Shown: positions 42,765 through 53,297, counted from the stretch's first letter. The stretch: DNA of 64,000 bases from Roseinatronobacter monicus (GCF_006716865.1 NZ_VFPT01000001.1:1917001-1981000), one strand, 5' to 3'. Program-made: numbers and translations. The notes: a model not told the origin generated them from the sequence alone.

Positions 42765-45059
42765 TCACGCGCCGTAGGGCACCCATATGGTCTTGATCTG
42801 GGTTGCAGCATTCAGATAGTCGCGCCCCTGCCCCAGCGGATCACTTACCTGCCAGACAGGTTTCAGATTGCCCGCCGAGGCGCGCTCGACCATTTCCGCC
42901 ACTGCGGGCTGCGCGCACCACAGCGCCGCCACATCATCATGCGCGGCCAGTGTTTGTGCCAGATCCGCCACCGGCCCTGAGACGATGTTGATGACACCCG
43001 CCGGAATGTCGGAAATGGCCAACACCTGCGCCAGTTCCAGTGCAGCAAGAGGTGCGGATTGCGACGGGGTGGCGATCACACGGTTGCCCATCGCAATCGC
43101 GGGCAACACCAGCGAGAGAAACCCCAAGAGCGGTGCCTCTTCGCCGCAGACCAGACCCATAACGCCAAATGCCTCTTTCATGGCAAGGGTGACATGGGCG
43201 CTTTGCGTGTCATGCACGCTGCCATCGAATTTGTCGGCCCATGCGGCATAGTAGAAGGCGCGGGCAATGCTGGCGTCAATCTCAGACCGTGGCGCAAATG
43301 CGCACAAGCTGTCGGCCCGCGCGACAAGGTTCTCGCCCAGAAAATAGAGGATTTGCGCACGTTGGTGGCCGCTCATCGCGGTCCAAGCGCTGGCTTTATG
43401 CGCGGCCTCGACCGCGTTGCGAATATCCTTGCGGCTGCCAAAGGGCGCATGGCCTTGCAGTGTGTCGCCCGCGAGCACGGAATAGCTTTGGCCAGTATCC
43501 GCCCGCTTCTGCGCGCCCCCGATATACAGCTTATGGGTACGGTCCAGACCGCCAATGGACGCGCTTTGCGGCAAAGGGGCGAGCGGTGTCGGCGCAACCG
43601 GCTTTGCGTCTGCCCGCGCCGGTCGCAGATAGGCGGCCATCCCTGCGCGCGCGCCCTCGCGCCCGAAACCACTTTCGCGCGTACCGCCGAAGGGTGCGTT
43701 GGCGTCAAACAGATTGGTTGCGTTGATCCAGACCACCCCCGCCTTGACGCGCGCGGCAATATCCATCGCCTGTGTCAGGTTCTCTGACCAGATCGAGGCG
43801 GCCAGACCGTAGCGCGTGTTATTGGCCAGCTCTACCGCCTCATCCGGGGTGCGGAAACTCATCATCACAGCAACGGGGCCAAATATTTCTTCGCTAACGC
43901 AAGGGTTTGCGGGCGACACTTCAACCATCAAGGCAGGGGCGCAGAAGCACCCGTTCGGGGCTTGTCCCTGATACAGCACACCGCCTGCGGCCTGTCCTTG
44001 TGCCAGAAGATCGTGGATACGCACCAATTGGCGCGGGTGCACAATCGCGCCAATATCGGTGGATTTGTCCAACGGCGCGCCCACGCGCAGCCCGCCCATG
44101 CGTGCGCGCAGCTTCGCTTCAAACTGCCCTGCGACGGCTTCGGCCACCAGAATGCGCGATCCGGCACAACACACCTCGCCCTGATTGAACCAGATGGCAT
44201 CGACCACCCCTTCGACAGCGGCATCCAGATCGGCATCTGCAAACACGATAAAAGGCGACTTGCCGCCAAGTTCCAGCGTCAGCGCCTTGTCCGTCCCTGC
44301 CGTGGCGCGCCGGATTTCGCGGCCCACATTGGTCGATCCAGTGAAAGCGATCTTGTCCACACCCTCATGCGCCACAAGGGCAGCCCCGGTCGTGCCATCG
44401 CCCGTGACGATATTCACCACCCCCGCAGGCAGGCCCGCCTCGATGCAGATTTCTGCAAACAGAAGTGCTGTCAGCGGCGTGTATTCCGCGGGTTTCAGCA
44501 CAACCGTATTGCCCGCCGCCAAGGCAGGCGCGATTTTCCACGCCAGCATCAGCAGCGGGAAGTTCCACGGAATGATCTGCCCGCAAACCCCATGCGGCCC
44601 CTGCCCTGCAAATTCCTCGGCTACCAGTTCGGCCCAGCCTGCGTGATGATAGAAATGCCGCACCGCCAAAGGCACATCAATATCGCGCGCCTCGCGGATG
44701 GGTTTGCCGTTATCAAGACACTCCAGCACAGAAAACAGACGCTCGCGTTTCTGGATCTGGCGGGCAATGGCATAGATATGGCGCGCGCGGGCATGGCCAG
44801 GCAAACCCGACCACGCGGGAAAGGCGGCGCGTGCGGCACTGACAGCGGCGTCCACATCTTGGTCCGTGCCTTGGGTAACCTGCGCCAACACGGCATCGCT
44901 TGCGGGGTCACGAGTTTCAAACATTTGGCCGGGCGGGGTGAAATTTCCACCAATGAAATGCCCGAACGGGCCACGCGCCAGCCAGTCGCGGGCGATGGCA
45001 TCACTTTCCAAGGCGGGGCCATAGTCCATTGTGTCCAGTATCTCCGTGATGGTGGGCAT
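42765..45059 (-). CDS. Fused double aldehyde dehydrogenase, second half degenerate
   Basis: This is a 764-residue protein with two ALDH domains. The first (about 25-500) is complete: the NAD loop FTGSTNVGREI, catalytic glutamate in LTLELGGKSP and nucleophilic cysteine in NQGEVCCAGSRILV. The second (about 525-760) keeps the fold signature AMKEAFGVMGLVCGEEAPLL and PAGVINIVSG but has lost the active cysteine and glutamate. A single-domain ALDH is about 490 residues, so this is a fusion with a likely structural second half. GAAGGAACAGTC precedes the ATG at 45057-45059. It sits 10 bp after deoC, and may oxidise the acetaldehyde that DeoC produces. Confidence 0.92.
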   Translation of the reverse strand: MPTITEILDTMDYGPALESDAIARDWLARGPFGHFIGGNFTPPGQMFETRDPASDAVLAQVTQGTDQDVDAAVSAARAAFPAWSGLPGHARARHIYAIARQIQKRERLFSVLECLDNGKPIREARDIDVPLAVRHFYHHAGWAELVAEEFAGQGPHGVCGQIIPWNFPLLMLAWKIAPALAAGNTVVLKPAEYTPLTALLFAEICIEAGLPAGVVNIVTGDGTTGAALVAHEGVDKIAFTGSTNVGREIRRATAGTDKALTLELGGKSPFIVFADADLDAAVEGVVDAIWFNQGEVCCAGSRILVAEAVAGQFEAKLRARMGGLRVGAPLDKSTDIGAIVHPRQLVRIHDLLAQGQAAGGVLYQGQAPNGCFCAPALMVEVSPANPCVSEEIFGPVAVMMSFRTPDEAVELANNTRYGLAASIWSENLTQAMDIAARVKAGVVWINATNLFDANAPFGGTRESGFGREGARAGMAAYLRPARADAKPVAPTPLAPLPQSASIGGLDRTHKLYIGGAQKRADTGQSYSVLAGDTLQGHAPFGSRKDIRNAVEAAHKASAWTAMSGHQRAQILYFLGENLVARADSLCAFAPRSEIDASIARAFYYAAWADKFDGSVHDTQSAHVTLAMKEAFGVMGLVCGEEAPLLGFLSLVLPAIAMGNRVIATPSQSAPLAALELAQVLAISDIPAGVINIVSGPVADLAQTLAAHDDVAALWCAQPAVAEMVERASAGNLKPVWQVSDPLGQGRDYLNAATQIKTIWVPYGA

Positions 45060-45069
45060 GACTGTTCCT

Positions 45070-46014
45070 TCAGGCAAGCGCATGGCGGTGATGGGCGGCG
45101 TAGCGCCCCGTCACATAATGGGACAACTGACGCTCGATATCCGCCAGCATGGATGACGCGCCAAGGCGGAACAGATCGGGGCGCAGCCAGTCACGGCCCA
45201 ACTCCTCGCGCATCAGAATTTGCCAGTTCAACGCATCCTTGGCGGTTTTCATCCCGCCTGCGGGCTTGAAGCCGACGATCTGCCCTGTCGCGGCCCGGTA
45301 ATCGCGGATGGCGCGGCACATGGTCAGGCCCACAGGCAAGGTCGCATTCACCCCTTCCTTGCCGGTCGAGGTTTTGATGAAATCAGCGCCCGCCTGCATG
45401 GCCACTTGTGACGCGGCATAGACATTCGAGAGCGTGACCAGATCACCGGTTGCGAGAATGGCTTTCAAATGCGCAGGGCCGCAGGCTGCACGCATGGCCG
45501 CAACCTCGTCATAAAGTGCGGCCCAGTCGCCGCCCAGCACATGCGCGCGCGTGATCACGATGTCGATTTCCTGCGCACCCTGATCGACCGCATAGCGAAT
45601 TTCAGCCAGACGCAGGTCCAGCGGCATCAGCCCGGCGGGAAACCCTGTTGCGACCGAGGCGACCGGAATACCCGCCCCCTCCAATGCCTTGACGGCGGGC
45701 GCGACCATCGTGGGATAGACGCAGACAGCGCCAACCTGTGGCATGGCGTCCAACCCAAGGCCCGCCACAATTTCATTCGTCAGGGGTCTGCGGGCCTTGG
45801 CGCACAGGCGGCGCACGCGATCTGGCGTGTCGTCCCCGGCAAGGGTGGTCAAGTCCATGCACGCGATGGCGTTCAGCAGCCATGCCGCCTGATACGGGCC
45901 TTTCACAGAGCGGCGCGCGATCATGCTGGCGGCGCGGCGCGCGCTTGCGGGCCGGTTCACAGCCGTGAAGCTGTCGCAGTCAAGGGCGGTTCCGGGGTTG
46001 CGAGAATGCGTCAT
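45070..46014 (-). CDS. deoC: Deoxyribose-phosphate aldolase
   Basis: This 314-residue class I aldolase cleaves deoxyribose-5-phosphate to glyceraldehyde-3-phosphate and acetaldehyde. The Schiff-base lysine is in DFIKTSTGKEGVNATL, with GFKPAGGMKT downstream and VCVYPTMV upstream; all are intact. The N-terminal extension of about 50 residues is longer than in the short enzymes. I start at the ATG at 46012-46014; a TTG farther up also lies in frame. First gene of the operon with the fused ALDH and the alcohol dehydrogenase, divergent from the iron transporter. Confidence 0.93.
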   Translation of the reverse strand: MTHSRNPGTALDCDSFTAVNRPASARRAASMIARRSVKGPYQAAWLLNAIACMDLTTLAGDDTPDRVRRLCAKARRPLTNEIVAGLGLDAMPQVGAVCVYPTMVAPAVKALEGAGIPVASVATGFPAGLMPLDLRLAEIRYAVDQGAQEIDIVITRAHVLGGDWAALYDEVAAMRAACGPAHLKAILATGDLVTLSNVYAASQVAMQAGADFIKTSTGKEGVNATLPVGLTMCRAIRDYRAATGQIVGFKPAGGMKTAKDALNWQILMREELGRDWLRPDLFRLGASSMLADIERQLSHYVTGRYAAHHRHALA

Positions 46015-46112
46015 CAGGTCCACTCTGGAAAAACTCAAGGCACTATGCGCATGGCATAACTGCGAGGCAATCCCTGTTTCAAAATCATCCGCTTTACCGC
46101 AAAAGATGATGT

Positions 46113-46135
46113 TGACGAAACTGATCAGGTATAAT
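46113..46135 (+). promoter_or_regulatory. Iron-rhodo-box-like site with -10 box of the fbp operon
   Basis: TGACGAAACTGATCA (46113-46127) fits the TGA-N9-TCA pattern of the iron-rhodo-box bound by RirA-type regulators. It is followed at once by TATAAT (46130-46135). This location would block transcription of the iron transporter when iron is sufficient. A second palindrome CTGACAATATCAG lies just downstream (46138-46150). Confidence 0.5.
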
Positions 46136-46250
46136 AACTGACAATATCAGTAGGAATTGAGCGGCGCGCCGCGAGAGGGAAGCGCATTTGGGCGTGGTAC
46201 CGGGGTCCTGTTCCTGCATGGATCTGAAACCTGACCCTATGGGGGAAACC

Positions 46251-47240
46251 ATGAACTTTCTACGAAATTCTGTTGTCGCACTTACAGCCTTTGCAGCCAC
46301 GCCAATGCTGGCAGATGTGACGCTGTATTCTGGCCGTGGCGAAACGCTGGTCGCACCGATCATCGAGCGGTTCACTGCCGAAACAGGCATCAATGTTAAT
46401 GTGCGTTATGGCGGCACTGCCGAGTTGGCAATTCTGCTGGACGAAGAAGGCGACCGTTCGCCTGCCGACCTGTTCTGGGCGCAAGATGTGGCAGCTCTTG
46501 GGGTCACTAAACCCCTGTTTGCCGAAATGCCCGGCGAAACGCTGGAAAGAGTCGACTCTGTCTATCGTGACGCAGACGGTCGCTGGATCGGAATTTCCGG
46601 CCGCTCGCGCGCTGTCATCTACTCGCCAGAGCGGGTGGAAGAGGGCGAATTGCCAGCCACACTGGCAGACCTGACGGATGAGCGGTTCACAGGCCGTATG
46701 GCGCTGGCCCCGACCAACGGGTCATTCATCGCCCATGTCGCAGCCCTGCGCGAAGCCACCAGCGATGAATATGCGCTGGAATGGTTGCAGGGCTTGGCTG
46801 CGATTGAGCCTGTTATCGTCAGCAACAACACTGCGGGCTATCAGGCCATCGCCGATGGCGAAGCCGACATCATGCTGACAAACAACTACTATCTGGGTCG
46901 CTTTCTGGCATCCGACCCCGATTTCCCTGTCGCACAAGCCACCTTTGAGGCTGGCGATATCGGGAACCTGATGATGGTTGCCGGCATCGGTGTGCTGGAA
47001 AGCAGCGAGAACAAAGACGACGCAGTTGCTTTCGTCGACTTCCTGCTTGGTCAGACTGCGCAGCAGTATTTCACAGGCAATGTGTACGAGTTCCCGGTGA
47101 CCGGTGAAGGCATTGTGCCAGTTCAGGGCCGTGGGCTGACTTACCAGCAGGCGACCGATGCTGCACCAGAGTTTGACCTCAACCTGATCGTTGATATGGA
47201 AGGCACTCTGGAACTCATCCGCGAATCGGGACTGCTTTGA
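46251..47240 (+). CDS. fbpA: Ferric iron ABC transporter, periplasmic binding protein
   Basis: This 329-residue secreted protein has a signal peptide at residues 1-20 (MNFLRNSVVALTAFAATPML, cleaved after A-D region) and the mature start ADVTLYSGRGE typical of FbpA/FutA. The iron-binding tyrosine pair is in MLTNNYYLGRFL. TATGGGGGAAACC precedes the ATG at 46251-46253. It is the first gene of an Fbp-type operon with a permease and an ATPase, and an iron-rhodo-box-like site lies upstream. Confidence 0.93.
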   Translation: MNFLRNSVVALTAFAATPMLADVTLYSGRGETLVAPIIERFTAETGINVNVRYGGTAELAILLDEEGDRSPADLFWAQDVAALGVTKPLFAEMPGETLERVDSVYRDADGRWIGISGRSRAVIYSPERVEEGELPATLADLTDERFTGRMALAPTNGSFIAHVAALREATSDEYALEWLQGLAAIEPVIVSNNTAGYQAIADGEADIMLTNNYYLGRFLASDPDFPVAQATFEAGDIGNLMMVAGIGVLESSENKDDAVAFVDFLLGQTAQQYFTGNVYEFPVTGEGIVPVQGRGLTYQQATDAAPEFDLNLIVDMEGTLELIRESGLL

Positions 47241-48826
47241 CAGCTATCGATTTCATATCGGGCCGCCGCTTACCGGCGGCCCGTGTGCTGTTTTCGGCAC
47301 TTGGCCTCGGGATCGGGGCCTTGATGCTTTTGCCAATCTATTACCTGCTCTTACGGGCGTTTCAGGCCGACCTGCCGACAGTCTGGGCCTTGCTGACACG
47401 CCCGCGCACCGGGCAGCTTTTGATCAATACATTTCTACTGACCGCCTGCGTTCTGGCACTTTGCACTGTTCTTGCGCTGCCGCTGGCATGGCTGGTCAGC
47501 CGGACGGACTTGCCGGGGCGTCGTATCATCAATGTGCTGGCTGTCCTGCCGCTGGCGGTGCCGGGTTATGTGATGGCCTATGCGCTGATAGGGCTGTCGG
47601 GGAATTACGGTTTCCTCAATCAGGTTTTCGGCGTGACCATTCCGCGCATGCAAGGGCTGTGGGGGGCGTCATTGGCGCTGTCGCTTTATTGTTTTCCGTA
47701 TTTGTATCTGAATTTGCGCGCGGCCTTTGCGGGGCTGGATCAAGGGCTGGAAGAAAGCGCGCGCGCCCTTGGCTGTGGCCCGAAAGAGGTTTTTGCCCGC
47801 GTTACCCTGCCCCATCTGCTGCCTGCGCTTATGGCCGGATGGCTGGTGATCGGCCTGTATGTGATTGGCGATTTCGGTGCCGTCGCGCTGATGCGCTATG
47901 AGGCGTTTTCCTTTGTGATCTACCAGCAATACACCGCCGCATTTGACCGGCTTTATGCGTCATGGCTGGCGCTGATCCTGATTGCGATTGCGCTGTCGGT
48001 GGTCTGGTGGGAAAGCCGGTTGCGCGAAGGCACGAGCTATGCGCGCACTGGTTCTGGCAGCGGTACAGGATCAAAGCGGCTGGCCCTTGGATGGGGCGGC
48101 AAAATTGCGGGCTGGAGTTTTTCCGGCGTCGCGGTCCTCGCCTCATTGGGCCTGCCGGTGGCGGTTCTCAGTTTCTGGATGACCCGCTCGCCCATCGGGC
48201 CTGTGCTCAAGCCGCTGTTTGACAGCTTCATGCAGTCGCTCTCCGTGGCGGTTCCGTCTGCGATACTGGCCGCATTGATGGCGCTGCCTGTGGCGGTGCT
48301 GGCCGTGCGCTACCCCTCGCGCCTGTCGACGCTCATCAACCGGCTGGCCTTTGTGGGCTATGCCATTCCGGCGCTGGCCTTTGCATTGGCTTTCGTCTTC
48401 TTCTCGCTGCAAGGGGCACGCTGGCTGTATCAGACGCACACGCTTCTGATCACAGTCTATGCGCTCAGCTTCCTTGCACTGGCCATCGGGCCGATACGCT
48501 CGGCGTTTTACCAGACCCGCCCCTCGATCGAGGAATCGGCGCGTGCCTTGGGGCATGGGCCATTCTCGGTTTTCTGGCGCGTCACGCTGCCGTCAATCCG
48601 GCCGGGTGTGGTGGCGGGCATGGTTCTGGTCTTTGTGATCGCCATGAAGGAATTGCCCATCGCCTTTTTGCTGTCGCCCACAGGGTTTCGCCCCCTCTCC
48701 ATCACGATGTTCTCGCGCACCTCTGAGGGGATGCTGGTCGAAGCCGCGCCCTATGCCGCCGCAATCATGGCATTTTCCGCGATTTTCGTGGGCTTCGTGT
48801 TGCGTCATGACAAGAAGGCAGGATAA
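47237..48826 (+). CDS. fbpB: Ferric iron ABC transporter, fused permease
   Basis: This 529-residue inner-membrane protein has about 12 helices and two binding-protein-dependent permease domains. Both EAA loops are visible: LEESARALGCGPKEVFARVTLP and IEESARALGHGPFSVFWRVTLP. Each contacts the ATPase. The start codon is a TTG overlapping the fbpA stop by 4 bp (TTGA), which couples translation. It works with FbpA and FbpC to import Fe3+. Confidence 0.93.
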   Translation: MTAIDFISGRRLPAARVLFSALGLGIGALMLLPIYYLLLRAFQADLPTVWALLTRPRTGQLLINTFLLTACVLALCTVLALPLAWLVSRTDLPGRRIINVLAVLPLAVPGYVMAYALIGLSGNYGFLNQVFGVTIPRMQGLWGASLALSLYCFPYLYLNLRAAFAGLDQGLEESARALGCGPKEVFARVTLPHLLPALMAGWLVIGLYVIGDFGAVALMRYEAFSFVIYQQYTAAFDRLYASWLALILIAIALSVVWWESRLREGTSYARTGSGSGTGSKRLALGWGGKIAGWSFSGVAVLASLGLPVAVLSFWMTRSPIGPVLKPLFDSFMQSLSVAVPSAILAALMALPVAVLAVRYPSRLSTLINRLAFVGYAIPALAFALAFVFFSLQGARWLYQTHTLLITVYALSFLALAIGPIRSAFYQTRPSIEESARALGHGPFSVFWRVTLPSIRPGVVAGMVLVFVIAMKELPIAFLLSPTGFRPLSITMFSRTSEGMLVEAAPYAAAIMAFSAIFVGFVLRHDKKAG

Positions 48827-48835
48827 ATCACCCCC

Positions 48836-49933
48836 ATGAATGACATGACCCCGCGCCCCAAAATACTCAGCTTCAAAATGCCGGCAGATGCCTCGCCGCT
48901 TGGCTTTCGCACGCGGCCGACCAAAACATTGCTGAATGTCGAAAAACTGCGCAAACAGTTCACCAAGGGCGAGGCTGCGGCGGTCGAACGTGTCAGCTTT
49001 GATCTGGGCGAAGGCGAAATGCTTGCCCTGCTGGGCCCGTCGGGCTGTGGCAAGACCACGACCCTGCGCATGATTGGCGGATTTGAAAGCCCTGATGACG
49101 GGCGCATTGCCCTGAGGGACCGCGATATCACCGATCTTCCACCAGAGGCGCGCGGAATTGGGTTCGTGTTTCAGGATTACGCGCTGTTCCCGCATCTGAG
49201 CGTGTTCGACAATGTGAAATTCGGCCTGCGCAAACTGAGCCGCGCCGATGCAGACGCCCGCGCACGCGAAATGCTGGCGCTGGTCGGGCTAGAGGCGCTG
49301 GGGGCACGCAAGCCGCATGAATTATCGGGCGGACAGCAGCAGCGCGTTGCCTTGGCCCGCACATTGGCCGTGGCCCCGCCCCTTGTGCTTCTGGACGAAC
49401 CTTTCTCTAATCTGGATGCCGCGATGCGGGTCGAGACGCGGCAGGAAGTCAGAAAATTTCTGAAGGCCGCAGGCTCTGCCGCGATTCTGGTCACGCATGA
49501 TCAGGAAGAAGCGATGGCCGTGGCCGACCGCATTGCCGTGATGGAAAAGGGCCGTGTCATCCAGATCGGCACACCTGACGAGATTTACCGCAACCCGGTC
49601 TCGGCTTTTGTTGCGTCATTTCTGGGGCGCTCGAACATTCTCAGCGGCACAGCGTCCGGGATGGAGGTCAAAACCGAGTTTGGCACCCTGCCCCTGTCGC
49701 GCGCGGCCAATGGCGCGGTGTCACTCTCTGTGCGCCCCGAGCAGATCATGCTGGAGGCAGACTCGGATGGCCCCGCCTCGGTCGTGGGGCGTGAATTCCG
49801 TGGGCATGATCAACTGTACTGGGTGCAGGAAGGCGAGCGTTGTATGCTGGTCATCTCTGGTGCCGGCGCGATGATTGACGTGGGCGCGCGCGTGCGGCTG
49901 CGGATATGCGATTGCGTGGTCCCCTTAAGCTAA
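48836..49933 (+). CDS. fbpC: Ferric iron ABC transporter, ATP-binding protein
   Basis: 365 residues: Walker A GPSGCGKTT, Q-loop FVFQDYALFPHL, signature LSGGQQQR, Walker B VLLDEPFSNLD and H-loop VTHDQEEAM, followed by a TOBE-like C-terminal domain (SVRPEQIML). The first 30 residues (MTPRPKILSFKMPADASPLG) are an N-terminal extension not usual in FbpC; the canonical start would be near residue 33. It lies 9 bp after fbpB. Confidence 0.93.
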   Translation: MNDMTPRPKILSFKMPADASPLGFRTRPTKTLLNVEKLRKQFTKGEAAAVERVSFDLGEGEMLALLGPSGCGKTTTLRMIGGFESPDDGRIALRDRDITDLPPEARGIGFVFQDYALFPHLSVFDNVKFGLRKLSRADADARAREMLALVGLEALGARKPHELSGGQQQRVALARTLAVAPPLVLLDEPFSNLDAAMRVETRQEVRKFLKAAGSAAILVTHDQEEAMAVADRIAVMEKGRVIQIGTPDEIYRNPVSAFVASFLGRSNILSGTASGMEVKTEFGTLPLSRAANGAVSLSVRPEQIMLEADSDGPASVVGREFRGHDQLYWVQEGERCMLVISGAGAMIDVGARVRLRICDCVVPLS

Positions 49934-49949
49934 GACTTCGCGTTTGCGT

Positions 49950-50726
49950 TCATCTGCGCCAAGGGCTGGGCCGAAAGCGGCTTTTGCGCCCTGCCTTCGG
50001 GATATCGGATTTCACAAAGCGATATTGTGCTTCGGCATGGGGTGGGTGGCCGTGGCAGCGCGCCCAATATTTGCGCCCGCCCATACGCAGCCAGAGCGGC
50101 ACGCACAGGATAATACCCGCCACAAAGCCGCCCGCATGCGCCCAATAGGCCACACCGCCTGCATCAACCGGCACACTTAGCCCGCCCAATATCTGAAAGA
50201 CAAACCAACTGCCTAGAACCAGCCATGCCGGAATCGGGATGACACGAAAGATTATAATCAGGAACAGGAACATATCGACGCGCGCACGCGGGTAGAACAG
50301 AAAATACCCCCCCAGCACCCCCGCAATCGCGCCGGACGCGCCGACCATCGGGATCATGGACGCAGGCTCTGCTGCATATTGCAGGCCCGCCGCTGCCAGA
50401 CCGCAGACCAGATAGAAGATCAGGAACTTCCAATGGCCCCACACTTCTTCCATATTATCGCCGAATATCCATAGAAACAGCATGTTCGCGCCCAGATGCA
50501 GCATGTCGCCATGCAGGAACTGGTGCGAAATCAGCGTTGCATAGCCTTCGCCATAGCTGAGACGCGCAGGCAACATGCCCCATTCATGAAAAAAGCGCAT
50601 CAGCGCGTAATCATCTGAAAACAAGGGGAAATAGAGCGCGAAAATCACAACATTTGACGCCAGAAGCGCATAGGTCACATAAGGGCGCTGGCGAGACGGG
50701 TTATGGTCGCGGATCGGGATGAGCAT
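49950..50726 (-). CDS. Rhomboid-family intramembrane serine protease
   Basis: 258 residues with six to seven predicted helices. The catalytic serine is in MVGASGAIAGVLGGYFL and the histidine in YWAHAGGFVAGIIL; the conserved H(x)3N pair HLGANMLFLWIFG is present. These are the residues needed for proteolysis in the membrane. I start at the ATG at 50724-50726 (MLIPIRDHNPS); an upstream ATG at 50771 lies inside the clpA terminator. The C-terminus is a basic, unstructured tail. Substrate unknown. Confidence 0.9.
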   Translation of the reverse strand: MLIPIRDHNPSRQRPYVTYALLASNVVIFALYFPLFSDDYALMRFFHEWGMLPARLSYGEGYATLISHQFLHGDMLHLGANMLFLWIFGDNMEEVWGHWKFLIFYLVCGLAAAGLQYAAEPASMIPMVGASGAIAGVLGGYFLFYPRARVDMFLFLIIIFRVIPIPAWLVLGSWFVFQILGGLSVPVDAGGVAYWAHAGGFVAGIILCVPLWLRMGGRKYWARCHGHPPHAEAQYRFVKSDIPKAGRKSRFRPSPWRR

Positions 50727-50742
50727 ATATGCGCGCTTTTCA

Positions 50743-50781
50743 AAAAGGAACGGCGCCCTGAATATATTCATGGGCGCCGTT
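50743..50781 (-). terminator. Intrinsic terminator of clpA
   Basis: AACGGCGCCC (50749-50758) pairs with GGGCGCCGTT (50772-50781) around a 13-nt loop that is itself palindromic (TGAATATATTCA). On the minus strand CCTTTTT follows. It lies 29 bp past the clpA stop. Confidence 0.8.
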
Positions 50782-50810
50782 TTGAAGCCATCGGGCGAAA
50801 GAAAGCTGCC

Positions 50811-53129
50811 TTATTCGGCGGTCAGCAAAGGGGGTTTATTCCCCGAGATACGCTTGGCATCTGGCCCGTCCATCTTCAGTGCGATTGCCCCGTCGCGCAC
50901 ATGAACTTGCACAACGCCACCTTTCGCAAGCTTGCCAAACAACAACTCTTCGGCGAGCGGCTTTTTGATATACTCCTGGATCACACGGGCCAGAGGCCGC
51001 GCGCCCATTTTGTCATCATAGCCTTTCTCGGCCAGCCATGCTGCTGCTTCTTCGGTCAGGTCGATGGTCACATTGCGGTCCATCAACTGCGCTTCGAGTT
51101 GCAGAACGAATTTCTCGACCACACGCATGATCACCGAACGTGGCAATGGCGCAAAGCTGATCACGGCGTCCAGACGGTTGCGGAATTCAGGCGTAAATGT
51201 CCGCTCGATCGCAGCCGTATCTTCGCCTTCGCGCCGGTCACGACCAAAGCCGATCGCTGCTTTCGCCTGCTCCATCGCGCCCGCGTTTGATGTCATGATA
51301 AGAATGACATTGCGGAAGTTGACGGTGCGCCCGTTATGGTCGGTCAGCTGGCCGTGATCCATGACCTGCAACAGGATGTTGTAGACGTCAGGATGCGCTT
51401 TCTCCATCTCGTCCAACAGCAATACGCAATGCGGGTGCTGGTCGACACCGTCGGTCAACAGCCCGCCCTGATCGAACCCGACATAGCCGGGAGGGGCACC
51501 GATCAGACGGCTGACGGCATGCTTCTCCATGTATTCCGACATGTCGAAGCGCAGCAATTCAACGCCCAATGTGTCAGCCAGTTGCTTGGCCACTTCGGTT
51601 TTGCCGACACCTGTCGGGCCTGCAAACAAGTAGTTGCCGATGGGCTTTTCAGGTTCGCGCAGACCGGCGCGGGCCAGTTTGATGGCAGATGACAGCGCGC
51701 TGATGGCCTGATCCTGACCGAACACCACCCGCTTGAGCGACCCTTCCAGATCGCGCAGCATTTCTGAATCGTCTTTTGATACGTTCTTCGGCGGGATGCG
51801 TGCGATCTTGGCAACAACAGCCTCGATCTCTTTCGGGCCGATTGTCTTGCGGCGCTTGGACTCGGTCAGAAGATGCTGCGCTGCGCCCGCTTCATCAATC
51901 ACATCAATGGCCTTGTCGGGCAATTTGCGATCATTGATATAGCGTGCCGACAGCTCCACCGCGATCTTGATGGCATCATTCGTGTAGCGGATATCATGGT
52001 GTTCCTCGAAATAAGGCTTGAGGCCCATCAGGATCTTGATCGAATCTTCGACCGTTGGTTCGACCACGTCGATTTTCTGGAAGCGCCGCGACAGGGCGCG
52101 GTCCTTCTCGAAATGCTGACGGAATTCCTTGTAAGTCGTCGAACCCATGCACCGCAGCTTGCCGCCCTGAAGCGCAGGCTTCAGCAAGTTTGACGCATCC
52201 ATCGCCCCGCCTGACGTTGCACCGGCACCGATCACTGTGTGAATTTCGTCGATGAACAGCACAGCATCGGGATGATCTTCAAGTTCCTGCACCACGGATT
52301 TCAGACGCTCTTCAAAGTCGCCGCGATAGCGCGTGCCTGCGAGAAGCGCGCCCATATCCAGCGAGAAGATTGTGGAATGTGCAAGGATGTCGGGCGTCTG
52401 CCCTTCGACGATCTTTTTGGCCAGACCTTCGGCAATCGCTGTCTTGCCCACGCCCGGATCACCCACCAGCAGCGGGTTGTTCTTGCGGCGGCGGCAAAGC
52501 ACTTGAATGCAGCGCTCCACCTCAGAGGCGCGACCGATCAGCGGGTCCACCTCGCCCTTGCGGGCTTTGGCGTTTAGATCGACACAATATTTGCCAAGGG
52601 CGGTTTCTTTCGCCTTATCCTCGGGTTTGGCTTGTTCGGCCTCTTCCTCATCCGCGCCAGAGACGGGGCGGCTTTCGGAATATTGCGAATTCTTCGCCAC
52701 GCCATGCGCGATGAAGTTTACGGCATCATAGCGGGTCATGTCCTGTTCTTGCAGGAAATAGGCCGCATTGGATTCGCGTTCCGCAAAGATTGCGACCAGC
52801 ACATTCGCGCCCGTCACCTCATTGCGGCCCGAACTTTGGACATGAATGGCCGCGCGCTGGATGACGCGCTGGAATGCTGCGGTCGGCACAGCCTCGGACC
52901 CTTCGATGTCGGTCACCAGTGATGACAACTCTTCTTCTACGAAATCCTGAAGGGTTTTTCGCAACCCATCAAGATCGACATTGCAGGCCAGCATCACACG
53001 ACTTGCATCTGGTTCATCCAGCAAGGAGAGCAGCAGATGCTCGAGTGTTGCGAATTCGTGCCGACGGGTGTTGGCCAGCGCCAAGGCACCGTGGATGGAT
53101 TGCTCGAGTGTTGTCGAAAAGCTTGGCAC
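50811..53129 (-). CDS. clpA: ATP-dependent Clp protease ATP-binding subunit ClpA
   Basis: This 772-residue AAA+ unfoldase feeds substrates to ClpP. It has the N-terminal Clp_N repeat domain (1-145), the first AAA domain with Walker A GDPGVGKT, the second with GPTGVGKT and the ClpP-contacting region, and the C-terminal D2-small domain. The linker between domains lacks the ClpB coiled-coil insertion, so it is ClpA and not ClpB. ClpS, often next to clpA, is not found beside it: 168 bp without a gene lie upstream. Confidence 0.96.
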   Translation of the reverse strand: MPSFSTTLEQSIHGALALANTRRHEFATLEHLLLSLLDEPDASRVMLACNVDLDGLRKTLQDFVEEELSSLVTDIEGSEAVPTAAFQRVIQRAAIHVQSSGRNEVTGANVLVAIFAERESNAAYFLQEQDMTRYDAVNFIAHGVAKNSQYSESRPVSGADEEEAEQAKPEDKAKETALGKYCVDLNAKARKGEVDPLIGRASEVERCIQVLCRRRKNNPLLVGDPGVGKTAIAEGLAKKIVEGQTPDILAHSTIFSLDMGALLAGTRYRGDFEERLKSVVQELEDHPDAVLFIDEIHTVIGAGATSGGAMDASNLLKPALQGGKLRCMGSTTYKEFRQHFEKDRALSRRFQKIDVVEPTVEDSIKILMGLKPYFEEHHDIRYTNDAIKIAVELSARYINDRKLPDKAIDVIDEAGAAQHLLTESKRRKTIGPKEIEAVVAKIARIPPKNVSKDDSEMLRDLEGSLKRVVFGQDQAISALSSAIKLARAGLREPEKPIGNYLFAGPTGVGKTEVAKQLADTLGVELLRFDMSEYMEKHAVSRLIGAPPGYVGFDQGGLLTDGVDQHPHCVLLLDEMEKAHPDVYNILLQVMDHGQLTDHNGRTVNFRNVILIMTSNAGAMEQAKAAIGFGRDRREGEDTAAIERTFTPEFRNRLDAVISFAPLPRSVIMRVVEKFVLQLEAQLMDRNVTIDLTEEAAAWLAEKGYDDKMGARPLARVIQEYIKKPLAEELLFGKLAKGGVVQVHVRDGAIALKMDGPDAKRISGNKPPLLTAE

Positions 53130-53297
53130 GTCAGACGCTCCTGTTTCTGATGGTTGCCGGGATAACCGGCTTCCGGTATCGCCTCATAGTCTTAAACTTC
53201 GGTTTTATTCTCCGAGCTTCAAGAGTTATTTCGTAAACTGTGCCGTATCCCCCGTGATCTGGCAAGTTTTCTTGGCCATTGCCCGCAAGATGATCGC

